Of a DNA stretch of 64,000 nucleotides, positions 48,771 through 61,500 are shown piece after piece. The notes below the pieces were generated by a model. That model saw only the letters and a list, made by a program, of their open reading frames with translations, had not been told where the DNA came from and did no database searches. Positions within the stretch are counted from its first letter, which is position 1. Each line of letters begins with the position of its first letter. The stretch lies in NCBI GenBank assembly GCA_002914805.1, contig JXTB01000065.1:74941-138940 (forward strand). The letters are read 5' to 3'. This stretch comes from Parasponia andersonii. Its lineage: Eukaryota > Streptophyta > Magnoliopsida > Rosales > Cannabaceae. Both the position numbers and the translations under genes were made by a program.

Positions 48771-50627
48771 GCTCAAGATGCCAACACCAAGGCCAACAAG
48801 GAGGTGTTAGGCCATGTGGGCACTTATGCGACTTGTGTATGTCTCATTGTCTATAATAATAGTTTGATCTATCTCTCAATGCCACATTTCATGTGTTTTA
48901 TTTCTTACGTTACGTTTTCTATTCTACGTCATGCTCGAGAACTAAAAATAGCGCCTCCCATATAAAAATGATTCGAACGTAGACCAAGGGAAAAAGGCTT
49001 TTTTAATGCTATCTTGCCGTGCCGGTAACCAATCCAAAAATGTAGTGATCTTAACCACCTTTGTATAATTAATTATATACTATTTAGATTAAGAATCATT
49101 TGACAAGCCATTAATGTTTCGGATGACCAAAAACCCCTACGACGATGGTCCCAAAAGTGCCCCGACCCAAATGAGGTTGAGGCGTAGAGTTATCCTGAAT
49201 AACTTAATTGATGTTAATCACTCCATGGTAACATTTTGACAATGTGATTCAAACAACTCAACTCATTGATAATAAAAAAGAATTGGAGATTCATGACTCA
49301 AGCGAGTTCATCATCGACGAGTTGACCTGCATGGCCACAGATTCGGACCTCAGACACAATCGATATCATTAATTCTAAAATTCATATTTACCAATATTTT
49401 GATGAATGACAAAGGGGAATCTCATTTATATTAGAAGAAAACCATTACCCGCCCTAAAATCAATTTATCATTAACTTTTACGAGAATAATTAGAAAAATA
49501 ATGAAGAAAAATAAGTTGACAAATAATTAGATATAATAGTTAGAGATGACAAAGAAAACTTAACGGTCCTGCACATAATAGGGTCAGGGAGAACAGGACT
49601 AAAAAGATTTTTCATCGAACAATGTAATCGATATTAATTATTCTAGCCATCTTAGTAGTTTAATAATGTGATTTAATCGACTTGCTCATTTATAATAAAA
49701 GGATTAGGAAATTCATAACTCAATCAAAGTTCATAGTTAACGAACAAACATGCATGATGTGAGATTTGCATGGCCGCAAGGTCGAGCGCTCAAATACCAT
49801 CCACGTCATTGATGCTAAGATTCATATTTTATCGATTGACAAAAAGAGAATATCATTTATATCCAAAAAAGTCATCACCCACTCCTAAATCATTGTATGG
49901 TAAATTTTAGAATAAAAAATACTCCAAGATTCTTATTTTATGTCAAAATTACAGTGATATCTATAGGATAAAAAAATAATTATAGTGACATCCTGAGGTT
50001 TGAAAAAAGATTTAACAAGTAAAATTAAACGAAAAATTAAGTTTATAAACAATTTTTTTTTCCTCCCAAATTTGACAACTAAAGGGGGTGCATACAATAT
50101 TTTAGAATTTAAAGGTTGCTGGCATAAATAGTTTTGGTCCGAAGGTGTGATTGTAATTTGGATATAAACTAGGAGGTGTAAGAGTAATTTTATCATTTTA
50201 GCTTTTATATTTACATATATTAATATTTATGTTCATGATATGTATTAAGTAAAAAGAATGAATGACATAATAATTTCGCCTTAATCTCACGTACAAACAA
50301 CTAGTGTTGATGAACATAAATGCTTTAAAATTGAAAATTTGTACGAAAAAAATCTTTTAATTTAGCAGGGACAGTTCCCTACGTTGAAACCCGACGTTGA
50401 GAGTTATTAAAGGATTCGAATAATGGTCATTCCATAAACTAGTAGCATATTTGCAGTAATATTAAGGACACGTTTATTAATAATTCATAACGAAGAGCAA
50501 AGAGAACATGTCAAGAGAATGTATTTACTACGTAGCAATTAAAATGAGAAAAAAAATGTATAATTTTTTTTTTATCCATTCTCTCTTAGTTCCTTATTTC
50601 TTTTCCACCCTATTTTCTTCACAGATT

Positions 50628-51341
50628 AGGCTTTGTTTAGAGCTGAGAATTTGAATGGGAAAAAAAAAAATTAGGAAGGAAAAGGAAAGAAAAAAACTTG
50701 AGAAGGAAAAAATAAAAAATAATAAAAGTTATCATGTTTGGAACTAGAGTAAGATTTTGTGGATAACTTGAACGAAGTACTCTAGTTCACACTCTATCTA
50801 TTGTTGGTACTCTCTCTTGCTCATTTCTACTCGTTGTTCTGTTTTCAATTTGTCATTGACTCTGTTTTGGTGTTTGTTCAGCCAACTGCTTGTGAAAATG
50901 TGTCAATGAAAAAAGAAAAAGAAAGAACAATAACCAGCACATATCAGATTGTTGAAGGAAGGTATAGACAAGCTTGGAGCTCTAAAGAAAAGATGAGAGC
51001 TTCAAACTTCGTGGTTGGAGCTCTTCTCCCAACGTTAAATGGAAATGAGAGATTGAGAGTGACTGTTTCAATGGAAATGAGTGGTTGAAGGAGAGAAGCA
51101 GAAGAGGAAGGAGCCATCAAAGAATAGGGAGAATTAAAAATAGAAAAGGCAAATAATGTTAACTTGCCTCTCAATATTTTTTGAAAAATGGAAATCCACA
51201 CTTCTCCATTAAATTTTCCCTCCAACTTTTTCCTACATTTTTTCATCCTCTTTCTTGCTTCCAAACACAAAAATCTGAAAATCCCTCCATAATTTTTTCC
51301 CCCACCTCCCTCATAAAACCAGGGTTCCAAACAGGGCCAAT
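50628..51341. mobile_element. TIR element with GTTTGG-type ends
   Basis: The left end aggctttgtttagagctgag and the right end, reverse-complemented ggccctgtttggaaccctgg, form a diverged inverted repeat. Purine tracts inside the left end and pyrimidine tracts inside the right extend it. About 714 bases. The 128-codon minus frame at 51330-50944 lies wholly inside and has no known domain. It resembles the smaller element at 45229-45523. Confidence 0.5.
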
Positions 51342-51799
51342 GTGACCTAAGAGGCTAAGGCCTAAGAGCCATTCCTTTGGCAAATTACTAAACGTGACTT
51401 AGGAGTCGTCCTTCAAGTGCTACTGATTGATAAAACAACTAGGAAACCTATAATCGATGCCACCAAAATTTAACCATCATTTCAGCCCAACATTCGTCTG
51501 ACCTCAAACACTTCAAAATAAAATATCGACGTATGTATACACAATACACACAAAATCTCTGTGTCTCCCAGATTTTCAAATAAATAAAGAATAAAACTTG
51601 ATCCCAAGTATAAAGACTTATTGCTCATCTTGTTGGAACATACATTTTGCTCATCCTATTGTAATAAATGAATAGGTGTACACCGCGTTTCTCAATACGG
51701 GTAGGGCATACATTTCCTCTATATCAGACAATAGATACTCAAAATTTTGGGCCATCTCAGCAAGTACAGTGTCTAAAAGAAAAATAATAAAAATAAAAA

Positions 51800-54454
51800 C
51801 TAGGATGTGACAGCAGTGTTGTTAGCCCTTTCTCTGACCATTGTCTTAACAAAGAGCTCCCCTGCCCTATATGATGATCGAACCTGAAAAATTACACACA
51901 TTGAAAATGAATTCTCATACGTACCACTTAACTGGAAAGTGTGCCAATAAAAACAGGAAGCAAAAAAAGAAAAGAGTGGTGAGAGTGAGAGAGAGGAAAA
52001 CAAATAACAGCTTTCATGAAATGACAAAAACCAGGTTGATCTAAACAAGTTCTTGTTTACTTTTGTTGTTGACCAAAAACAATATTTTGTGCTGTATGAT
52101 TATGGGAAGTCGATAATACGTAGTCCCACACTTTCATATAGATTACACTATGTGCTCAGCCAAAAAAGATAATTGTCATCATAAGTCAAACAAAAGCACA
52201 AGATCTTACCAATGGCCCACTGGCTACATAACGGAATCCTATGGACTCTCCATATTCCTTCCAAAAAGCAAACTTCTCAGGGGTAACATATTCTTTGACA
52301 GTCAAATGTAATGGAGTCGGCTGCAACAATTTAAGCAAGTTAGTTTACAATGGATGGCATTTAAACCATTGCATCTTAACTGACATGTGAGTTATACTAA
52401 CTTGTAAGTATTGCCCAAGAGTCAATATATCAACGTCTATATCCCTCAAATCGGCCATGGCTTCCTTCAACTCATCATCTGATTCTCCAAGACCCAGCAT
52501 TATGGATGATTTTGTAATCATACCCTTCTTACTAACCTTTGCATGTTTCAGAACGGATAAGCTCTGCTGATACCTGCATTAGTAAACTATAAATATAATC
52601 TCAACAAGCAGAGCAATTATGAACTCCAGCAAATAACCTTCATAGAATGCCTGTATACTTAGAACCACCCCACAGGTGCTAGATAAATACATGAACCATG
52701 AAACTCGGCTTCATTTTACCTACTCTTTGAAATCAGAAGAAATTTGTCAGTGTGTTCAGAATGCATAAAACTAAGGTTCCACGAGTGTGCCGATTCAGAA
52801 ACTTATTAAAAGGTTCAGGATTTCACAAGTTGAAGGCATGTCTGGAGTTTCAGAAAAACAAAAAAGTCAAGAGAAGAAAGGCAAGCACAAAATAATTAAG
52901 GGAGGAATGCGGAGCGTGGACATTTACTTTCATTTCCTTTAAGATGCTTTGGACAGTCTTAGTCTTGTCCAGCCTATAAAAAATGCCATCCAGTCATTAT
53001 AACATAATTGAAGAAAATATGAAGGCATCAATATAACTGGAAAGAGATTTGATGTTAGCCTTATTTTCAAGTTTTAACTCAATCGGAAAGGCCTTCATAT
53101 CTGGCAACAACATCAAAAGTCCAAAGGGCTAATTGTTGCCCAGTATAACACCATAAAGACAAAAGAAAATCATCAAAGTATTTGGATCAGTCAAAGAAAT
53201 ACAAATTCAATGCACATTGACACTGCATTTTGAGTAACTACGATATTATCTTAACTAAATTTTGAAACCTTTTCGTGGCTCACAAATAGTAGCATATCAA
53301 TAAAGACTTAGTGGTTTCATCTACCTCTTTCAATGAATTTCACCTCACACCAAACACACTAAAAGATAAAGAGAGTATAAAACGAAGGATTGGAAAACAA
53401 TTTAAGAAGCAAAAAGTTTAGTGTACCCTGCCCGAGGATCTCGAACAATTCGTTGGAGCCGTTTCACAGTCTCAATGTTGTGTGCAAATACATCTAGTCC
53501 CGAGTGAACCAAAGTGTCGACAGCAGTCAAGTCACCCCGAAAATCAGAAGTCAAACATTCAACCATGATTTCAGGCTTCAGATTCTGCCACCCAAAAAAA
53601 AAAAAAAAGAAAGAGTATAAGTATCGAAACAATCTCCTCATTTCAGTCTCTTTTACACTAACAGATTAACAATATCCATGTACTAAGTACTACCAAAGAA
53701 AGCAAAACGTAGGAACAATCAAATAATAACACAAAATCGAAATGGAGACCTTCAGGGCTTTGACAGTCTCAGCAAAATGCCCACTTCCACCATCAGGTAT
53801 GTCATCACGATCAACACTTGTGAGAACAATATAATCCACTCTACAAAAGAATTCAATACAAAACAATAAACGACACAGAAATTACGCCATAAACGACAAT
53901 GAAATCCCACCATATGACACAATCTATGCAAAGAGAAAAAAAAAAAACGCTTACCCCCAAGAAGCAATGGCGATGGCGGTGTTCTGGGGCTCCATGGGAT
54001 CAGGCGGAGGGGGGTTCCTGCTAGTCTTGACGGCACAAAACCTGCAGCCCCGAGTACACGTGTCCCCCAGTAGCATGATGGTGGCGGTGGCGATACCATC
54101 GTCGCCGCCATTCCAGCATTCTCCGATGTTAGGGCACTGGGCCTCTTCGCAAACGGTGTTGAGCTTCAATCGGGAGAGGGACTCCTTCACTTCGTCGAAC
54201 TTCTCCCCCTGCGGAGCTCTCTGCTTCAGCCATGGCGGCTTCCGGACGTTGGGATCTCTCCCGGTGTACGGACCCATGGCGGCCGGCAATGGCTTCGAAT
54301 CCACCGCCTTGCATTGGATTTGGAGAAATGAGTTCGAGGGTTTGGGTTTGGGTTTGGGGAAATGGGGTTTTGGGAATGTTATGGGGATTGAAGAAGTAGA
54401 AGAAGAAGAATAGGGAACGGGAATGGGATTCCGGTGATGGAATTGGTGAAGCAT
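51800..54454 (-). CDS. LIP1P: Plastidial lipoyl synthase, complete, 6 exons
   Basis: Radical-SAM enzyme that inserts two sulfurs into octanoyl groups on the E2 subunit of plastid pyruvate dehydrogenase. Exons (minus): 54454-53955, 53840-53750, 53584-53427, 52573-52402, 52320-52210 and 51883-51800. They total 1116 bases and 371 residues. The auxiliary iron-sulfur cluster has Cys102, Cys107 and Cys113 (CX4CX5C). The radical-SAM cluster has Cys133, Cys137 and Cys140 (CX3CX2C, in CTRGCRFC). The conserved C-terminal RSSY is at the start of exon 6. Residues 1-50 are rich in Ser and Pro, low in acid, and fit a transit peptide. The wording around [16 protein letters not shown] is that of the plastid form, not the mitochondrial LIP1. 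A GAA repeat lies just upstream of the start (about 54511-54542). Confidence 0.96.
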
Positions 54455-55335
54455 ATTTCAGTGATTTGATTAATTTGTTACTCTCTTGGGGAATGTACGG
54501 AATGGAGTTATGAAGAAGAAGAAGAAGAAGAAGAAGAAGAAAGGAGCGTCGTTGGTTATTTCGTGTCGAGGCTTTGAGATCTCCGTCTTCACTAGTCTCT
54601 GAATTTTGGTTTGGTTTGGTTTGGTTAGTTGGTTCCAACTACCAACTTCCAATTTCTCTTTTCTTTTTCTTTTTTTTCAGGATGTTAGTAAATTTCATTT
54701 ACTAAAATTAAGTTTTAAGGTTAATTTCACTCTTGATCCCCAACTGTACTCAGTCTCAATCACGTCCCTGAATTTTATAATGTGCTATTTCAATCATCTA
54801 AATTATGTTTTGTCTCCTTCTTTTCTTTAATCAAATAAATACTTCACTACCATAACTCATTTAATATAAAATCAATAAAAAAAATAAACCATTTTAACAA
54901 ATGAATCATCAACGAAACTAGTGCATTCGATTAACACGCACCGGAAAAAAAAAAAAAAAAAAAACTAAATTGAAGTTTCATGATAGATACATTTTTGCCC
55001 TTCAAGATTATTGTTCGCCACTAGAGTTGCGACGGATTTTTTACAAAAGATTAATTTTAAACGATATTAAATCATCTAGATTTGAGAAAATAGCTATGGA
55101 TAATTACTCAAAAATAAAGAAAACGAAAACAATCTACAAAATTTAGAATTAAGTATAACTAAACACTTGCAAATCTAAATCTAACCTGACTTTTACTTTC
55201 ACATATACGAAATGATTATAAAAAAGAAAAACACAAAAAGAGAAATGGCATGATTATTAAAAGGAAAAACACAAAAAGAGAAGTTCTAAAGAGGAAGATC
55301 CTAAGAATCTAGAGGAGTGAAAACCTTGATCGCTA

Positions 55336-55377
<42 letters not shown>
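55336..55377. repeat. TTA microsatellite
   Basis: About 13 TTA units in a spacer. Confidence 0.9.
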
Positions 55378-56039
55378 AAGAAACAAAAAGTGTATATACA
55401 CTTTTTTATCCCTTCAAATTTCAAATATCTAGTTCTAGTCTATGAATTATATGTTTCTAATGTCTTAGTTTGATCTCTGAAGTAGGAAAAAAAAAAAAAA
55501 AAAAGAATGCAACACAAAATAATGTTCATAACTTAAGGGCCAAAACTATGATTAGATTTGAAAAGGGATATTATCATTTTTATAGTTTGTATTTTGATAG
55601 ATTGTTCAATTTATATTTTATATTTTGGCTATTATCAATATTGACTTTTAAATTTAAAATCTATTATAAATTTATATCCTGACATTAATTTAAAGCAATT
55701 AATATTGTTTAAAAAATTAAAAATAAACTAGATAAAAATTGATCCGAGAATAAGTTCATTAAATCATCTTAATAAATTAACTGCTTTAAATCGGTATTAG
55801 GATATAAATTTGTAATAAATTTTAAATATAAGGATCAGTGTTAATAATAACTAAAACACAATATATAAATTAAACAAATGTCAAAATATAATATATAAAA
55901 ATAATACTATCCCATTTGAAAAACGTAGTTCAAGAGCCCAAACTAAATATTTGAAATTTCAAATGCTATAACTAAGATAGAAATATAGTTTAGAGTAACT
56001 TTCAAAGTTCAAGTCCTAAATCGAAATTATAAATTATCT

Positions 56040-56445
56040 CTCTTAGCTTGTTTTAGTCTACCTTTCAGGAAAAAAGTTAAACTAAGAATTTATTACTCGA
56101 AATTTACTCGAGATCCAAGTGACCAGATAAAAAGTGTCTATTGGTCTAAAAGTCAATTCCAATTATCTAGCACATATTTATCTTTCTCGGCTTATTCTGT
56201 CCCATTTTTATTAACTTTTTTGTATAACTGTCAAATAGATAAATTTGTTGCGCAAAATTCACCTAGGATCTCATGAGAGCAAATAAAGAGTTTTTTTTTT
56301 CAAAAAAAAATCTCAATTCTAATTATCTAGTACATGGTTATCCCCCTGACTCGTTTTGACCCTTTTTGTTTATGAAAAATGGTCAAACTATGGAATTTAT
56401 TACCTGAAATTTACCTACGATCCGTAGGACCAGATAAAGAGATGA
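56040..56445. repeat. Tandem repeat, three diverged units of about 153 bp
   Basis: The anchor GAATTTATTAC (or a variant) followed by AAATTYACC, GATC and an AGATAAA-like stretch occurs at about 56086, 56240 and 56393. Spacings are 154 and 153 bases. Confidence 0.7.
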
Positions 56446-58572
56446 GGAATGCTAATTGCACTCTTTTTTATATTATTTTGTACTTTCTCAGTTTCATTGC
56501 TTGACATGTGGATTCAACTTTTGTTTATTGTATTATTAAAATATTAAACTAGATAGTGGAATCCATGTGTCAGATAACGAGACTAGATAATGTAAATGAG
56601 AGTGACAAAGAGAATATTTTTAGCATTCCTTTAAAAAGTTTGAAGTGTTATAACTAAAACAAAAATATAGTTTTAAGTACAAAATTGGTATATTTCAAGT
56701 CCAAGTCCAAATTGGGACTTAATTTTTGTGGGGCAAAGGTAAAACTAACTCTAGAATTAATGCTACTTTTCAGCAGGAAAATAAATTTGCATATGTACAT
56801 GGTAAATGGTGGCTATAAATATGTTTAGATTTGCACCTAATAGAAGTTATACAAGCACATTTAGTTTTGAAAATATCGGCATTAAACTAATTTGATTTTT
56901 CATTTTCTTTTCCCACCCACGTACCCAATCATTGGTTCCCACCCTTTAGACTCGTGTTCTTCCTTTTTTTTTTTTTTGTATGAGATATTGTTATAAAAAT
57001 GACACATCACATTAAATGTCTAAATATAGTTTAATAAGAGTATTGTTACTATTTCAAAAAATTTGATCAACAAAAGTCGGTTAAAAGAATATTGTTGATC
57101 CTATTTGCAAACCATAGGATACTTTTGGTATTCCAAAATGCAAGGGTAAACGAAAATTCATGGGATATTCATTTATTTTGGATTTTTGTACTTTAAGGTT
57201 TTCAATAACTATTCCTCGTGGAGCTTAATTCTAACGATGAGTTAACATATAATAATTATGGCTCTATAAAGCTCTCCACAAACCCACGGACTTTGCTATG
57301 GTTCAATGTACTTCTTTAAATGATTGTAAATTGATGATATTATCATGCTATTTTAAGACTATTTATTAGTACAAGACTCACGTGAATATGAAATAACGAT
57401 AAAATAAAAATATATATATATATATATACAACGATAAATCTTAAATCAAAATTTCTCCCGCCTACTTGTTTGGAATAGACAAATTTGAAACCCACATTAA
57501 TATTATGCTGGTAGAGGTAGACGCATTACTTCGTGGCACTTCTCTATGCATAAACGTTTACATTCCTTCTAAGATTCATTAAAGAAGTTTAACATGTCCC
57601 AACAGAGATGCAGTGGTTGTGCTAGTATCAGTCACTAGAATTCCTCGTTATTCATAACCAAAATTGTAAGCTAATACTTGGAACAATTTTCTTTGTTAAA
57701 ACTGCAATTTGTGAATTCTATATAGGATACTAGAACCCATACTCAAAATCATGAAATTCCAATCAGCTAACATTACATGAAAACTGAAATTGTTGCTAGC
57801 TTTTGATACATCATTTTGCTTACTGATGAATGTGTTAGTAATGTCAAATTGCAACGACCTCAGAAGGTGTCACGTTCTGAATGGTTAACAAGGACCTTAC
57901 TCAAAATAATCACACTATTCATCATAGTAAAAACCTATAATGGCTATAAGTGAATATAACCCTCATACTCTCACTTTGACAGTAAATCACTATTATTTAC
58001 TTGCATTCGTTTTCTATTTATTGCTCTCACCAGTAAAAGATTCGGGGGTATAATCCCGAACATAATAGCCCACACGATAATGGCCTGTGTATTTCAGCTC
58101 ATTAAACATTCGAGTTGTGGCGATTATAATGATAGTTACAGTCGTATCCTCTTGCTTGTTTCTTTAGCAAATTAGTCTTCTATATTCTATGCATTTCTCT
58201 TCAGCAAATTAGCAAACAGGCATACTCCCAATATCTGCAACCAAACAACCTCGGACAAAGTATTCTGCTCAACTCACCATATTCCCCTAGTGAGAGGCAA
58301 GCTCAATAGCAATGTATTGGATATGCCCGAATGGATATTTTGCGAAAACCAAATCACATAAATTTCCCGGGTTTAAAGCTACAAAATGAAGCTCATTTTG
58401 TATGACATACTACAATTTATGCTCTCCCCAAAACTTTCTACATAAGTGATAAACCACACTAACTCATGAACGGTTCTGTGCCGGCCATCCTTGTCCGCAA
58501 AGGCATAAAAATCCGCTTGTTAAAATTAAACTTCTTCTGAACTGGATGATTCATGGATATGGTGAATACGAA

Positions 58573-61500
58573 TCAATGATCCTGAGATCGGTCCTCAATG
58601 GATTCTTCTGAATCTGAATCATCATCAACCATTTTCTCGAGCAAATCAACATCCCCTGCTTCAGAAAGAGTGTGCATCCGGAGTTGGTCCACATCCTCAC
58701 TAAGATTTAGAGAAAACAATCAAAGCATAAGCATGCCAACACCAATTTCAAACTTTCGTTTTGTCGGAAAAAGATTAGCAAAGTAGTAATGATTTAAATG
58801 CATAATTGACAAATATCAAAAGATAAAAAACAAATGATAGGAGGCCTACTCCGCAACACCAAATATTTCCTTGATAACCAAGGAGCTATCCTTTGAACAG
58901 AATTCTGGCAGCTGCAAAAAATTCAAAGAACTTTAAATATATGAAAATGGCAGAAGAGTGTGCAAACTAACTAGAAGTTAGCGTAACTTACCTTCACACA
59001 AAAACCATAGCAAAGTTTAGCAACATTGATATTTCAAAGGAGATACTAGATGACATGTTGGTGAATATATTTTCTTTTACCAATATATACATAAGGTGCA
59101 TGTGAAACTATAGCACAGAATAATAGACTATGATAATTCCAAATGCATGTGAGAACAAATGTAAAATTTTATGAATATTCAGAACACTCGACAAGATGGT
59201 TGAACTGAACACTGAAACCTAATCTAACCACCCCTGTGCAAAAAATTTCTGAGGGGCAAACTTAGATGGCAAATCCTTAAGTGCTATTAGATCATTTAAA
59301 AAAAAGAAATGCATATTCAGGCAGGAGTGCAGGACTAACTAAAGAAAACTCGTACTGAAATTTAAACACTACTTGGGACTTCAATGATAATCTATCACAA
59401 GGCAATTTTCAAGCATTGTCTGATGAAACCGTCGCTAGAAAGAGTAAGAAAAGTTCGGAGCTTTGTGTGTGTGTGTGTTGGGGGGGTGGGGGTGGGGTGG
59501 AGGTAAACAGCAGTTGGTCCAAGCCATCTCTGGATTGTTCAGTGCCTTACCTCAGCTAGATAGAAAAGCTTTCCAAAAAGAGCCTGAACCGCTAGCTTTC
59601 TCTTGAAACCCTTTTCAGTATAACCTGACAAATCCATCACAGCAGGACCTGAAGATTATAGCCAAGCTGTCAGCATATTGTTTTAACGAGCCATAAAAAG
59701 ATATTTTCAAGGTATATCTAGAGGCCTGAAGAGTGAAGACAAATAGCATGGGGAAACAATCAGCCAAAACATCTTAACTAAGAATCATAGAATTGGAAAG
59801 ACAACCAGACAGTGAAACATAAAGCAAGGATCAAGGAAGAACAAGGAAAAACGAAAGCATCAAGAACCAGAACTAGCCTCCTTGCATTGGCTAGCTTCCA
59901 AGTCATGAGTTTGTAAATCGTGCTAAACTTTGTAAGACAACTATAATTGATATCAGAATGGCAGTTTAGAAAGATAAGTCCAATAAGCCACAACACACAA
60001 AGTTTTCCTTCTATTCTCTTTATCTTTCTTTTCCTTCTATTCTCTTTATCTTTCTTTTCCTAGGGGGGATAACCATATACAAAGATCATATAATATCATA
60101 TAAACACGTTTACGCATATATTACTACCTGCCACGTGAAGAAAACTATAGCAGAGCCACACTCAGGGAAACTAAAGGTCACGACTCAAAGTGGCAGTCAG
60201 AGACACCCACAACAAGGAAGGAAAAGTGAAAGGGAAAAAAATTCAGTCACCACTCCAAAAAGCATAATACAAAGAGGCTTGTGTTCAGCAAACAAATGTT
60301 GCATGCCTCTTATCTAAAAGGAGCATAACTTTCTGTTCAAGCTAAGTAGGCTATGCAGATAATGTGCTTCTTGATTTAGCCAAGTAAATAATAGAACAGA
60401 GCAAGTCCTATTCACCATGCATGTATGAAATTTACGCTCACGATGAGATTTTCTGCCTTCCTCACAGCGATTATTGATGCAGACGTCAAGTAAAGTTTAA
60501 GCACTAGCCTACTTGTATCTTACTCATGGAATAAAAATGACAAAAAAAAGCTTTGACTGCATTTCATGCTGAAGACCACTAGAGGTCAAAAACGAATACG
60601 CATTCACAGATTTCATTACTACAAAAATGTAAATGAAACAAAAATTTAAACCTTACAGCAACATGTTGAACAAGAAATCTAAGTCAACCTGACTGAAGCC
60701 ATTGGATCATCATGATTCAAGTATAAACATCAAGAAAAATGAAATAATTGTTAAATTGAATTCTATGCAAATGCAAGGTCCTAAATACAATTTTTCTTTA
60801 TCAAATATAAGACAAAGGACCCAGGTGGGCTCTCTCCATTCACGACAGTGCAGCATGACATTTACCTTTATCTTGAACAATCCTTCTTGAGATTTCATTT
60901 AAAACCTCAGCAACCTGGGAGTCATCCAAGCCAGAAGCTTTCCTAAGCCGAATTAAATCAGCAACGACATCTGGGTTAAATGGCTTTTCATTCAAAGTAT
61001 ATCGTATATACTTGCGCAAAATCTCATCTGTGCCAAAATCTGTCTAGATAGAAATTAGCAGTGGTTATCAGGTCTCCAGTAGAAAACATGCACCAGCATA
61101 TGAAGATAATACTAATGTAACCATAGAAGGAGGCAACAAGCATCACATTCTGGAATTTAGGCTTATCAATCTAGAAAGAACACAATGCCATTATCCCTTG
61201 AAATAATGTATCCTATACACGAAGATGTCAAATACCCTTGTTGGACAAAAGTGCCCCAGCGCAGATGACCCAGGAAACCCACCAACCAAGTAAGATCCCT
61301 TACTAAGTAGAAATGAAGGAATTTTTATGAACCTTTTTTACTATCCCCAAACGCTGATTAACAGACCAGTCGGCAACACTTCATATCATAACCATCAACA
61401 ATAATTAATAAAGTTGATACCGAAGCCCCTGACTTTATTTGCAAAATCAGGTCAGGTTAGGTATGACCATGGAAGTTGTGATCACTGAAAGGTAGGAAGT

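Larger units (their letters stand above)
47400..51799. other. Spacer between lipoyl synthase and the WDR26-like gene
   Basis: The left part up to about 48500 probably holds the 5' UTR and promoter of the WDR26-like gene, perhaps with a leader intron. A GA run lies at 48734-48765. Two diverged copies of a segment of about 300 bases lie at 49160-49460 and 49590-49890. A TIR element lies at 50628-51341. No coding gene seen. Confidence 0.45.
54650..58572. other. Intergenic between the chloroplast-protein gene and lipoyl synthase
   Basis: AT-rich, no gene recognised. It holds a TTA run (about 55336-55377) and a three-unit tandem repeat with a period near 153 bases (56040-56445). The right end probably includes the 3' UTR of the next gene. 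Confidence 0.5.

Noticed and set aside
50944..51330. 128-codon minus-strand open frame
   Set aside because: It lies wholly inside the TIR element at 50628-51341, is rich in simple tracts and has no recognisable domain.
54129..54638. Minus-strand 169-codon frame over the lipoyl synthase start
   Set aside because: It is an alternative frame of exon 1 and leader sequence; the annotated frame carries all catalytic cysteines.
56040..56445. CRISPR-like regular repeats
   Set aside because: Units are long, diverged and contiguous, with no short conserved repeat and spacer pattern; the genome is plant nuclear.
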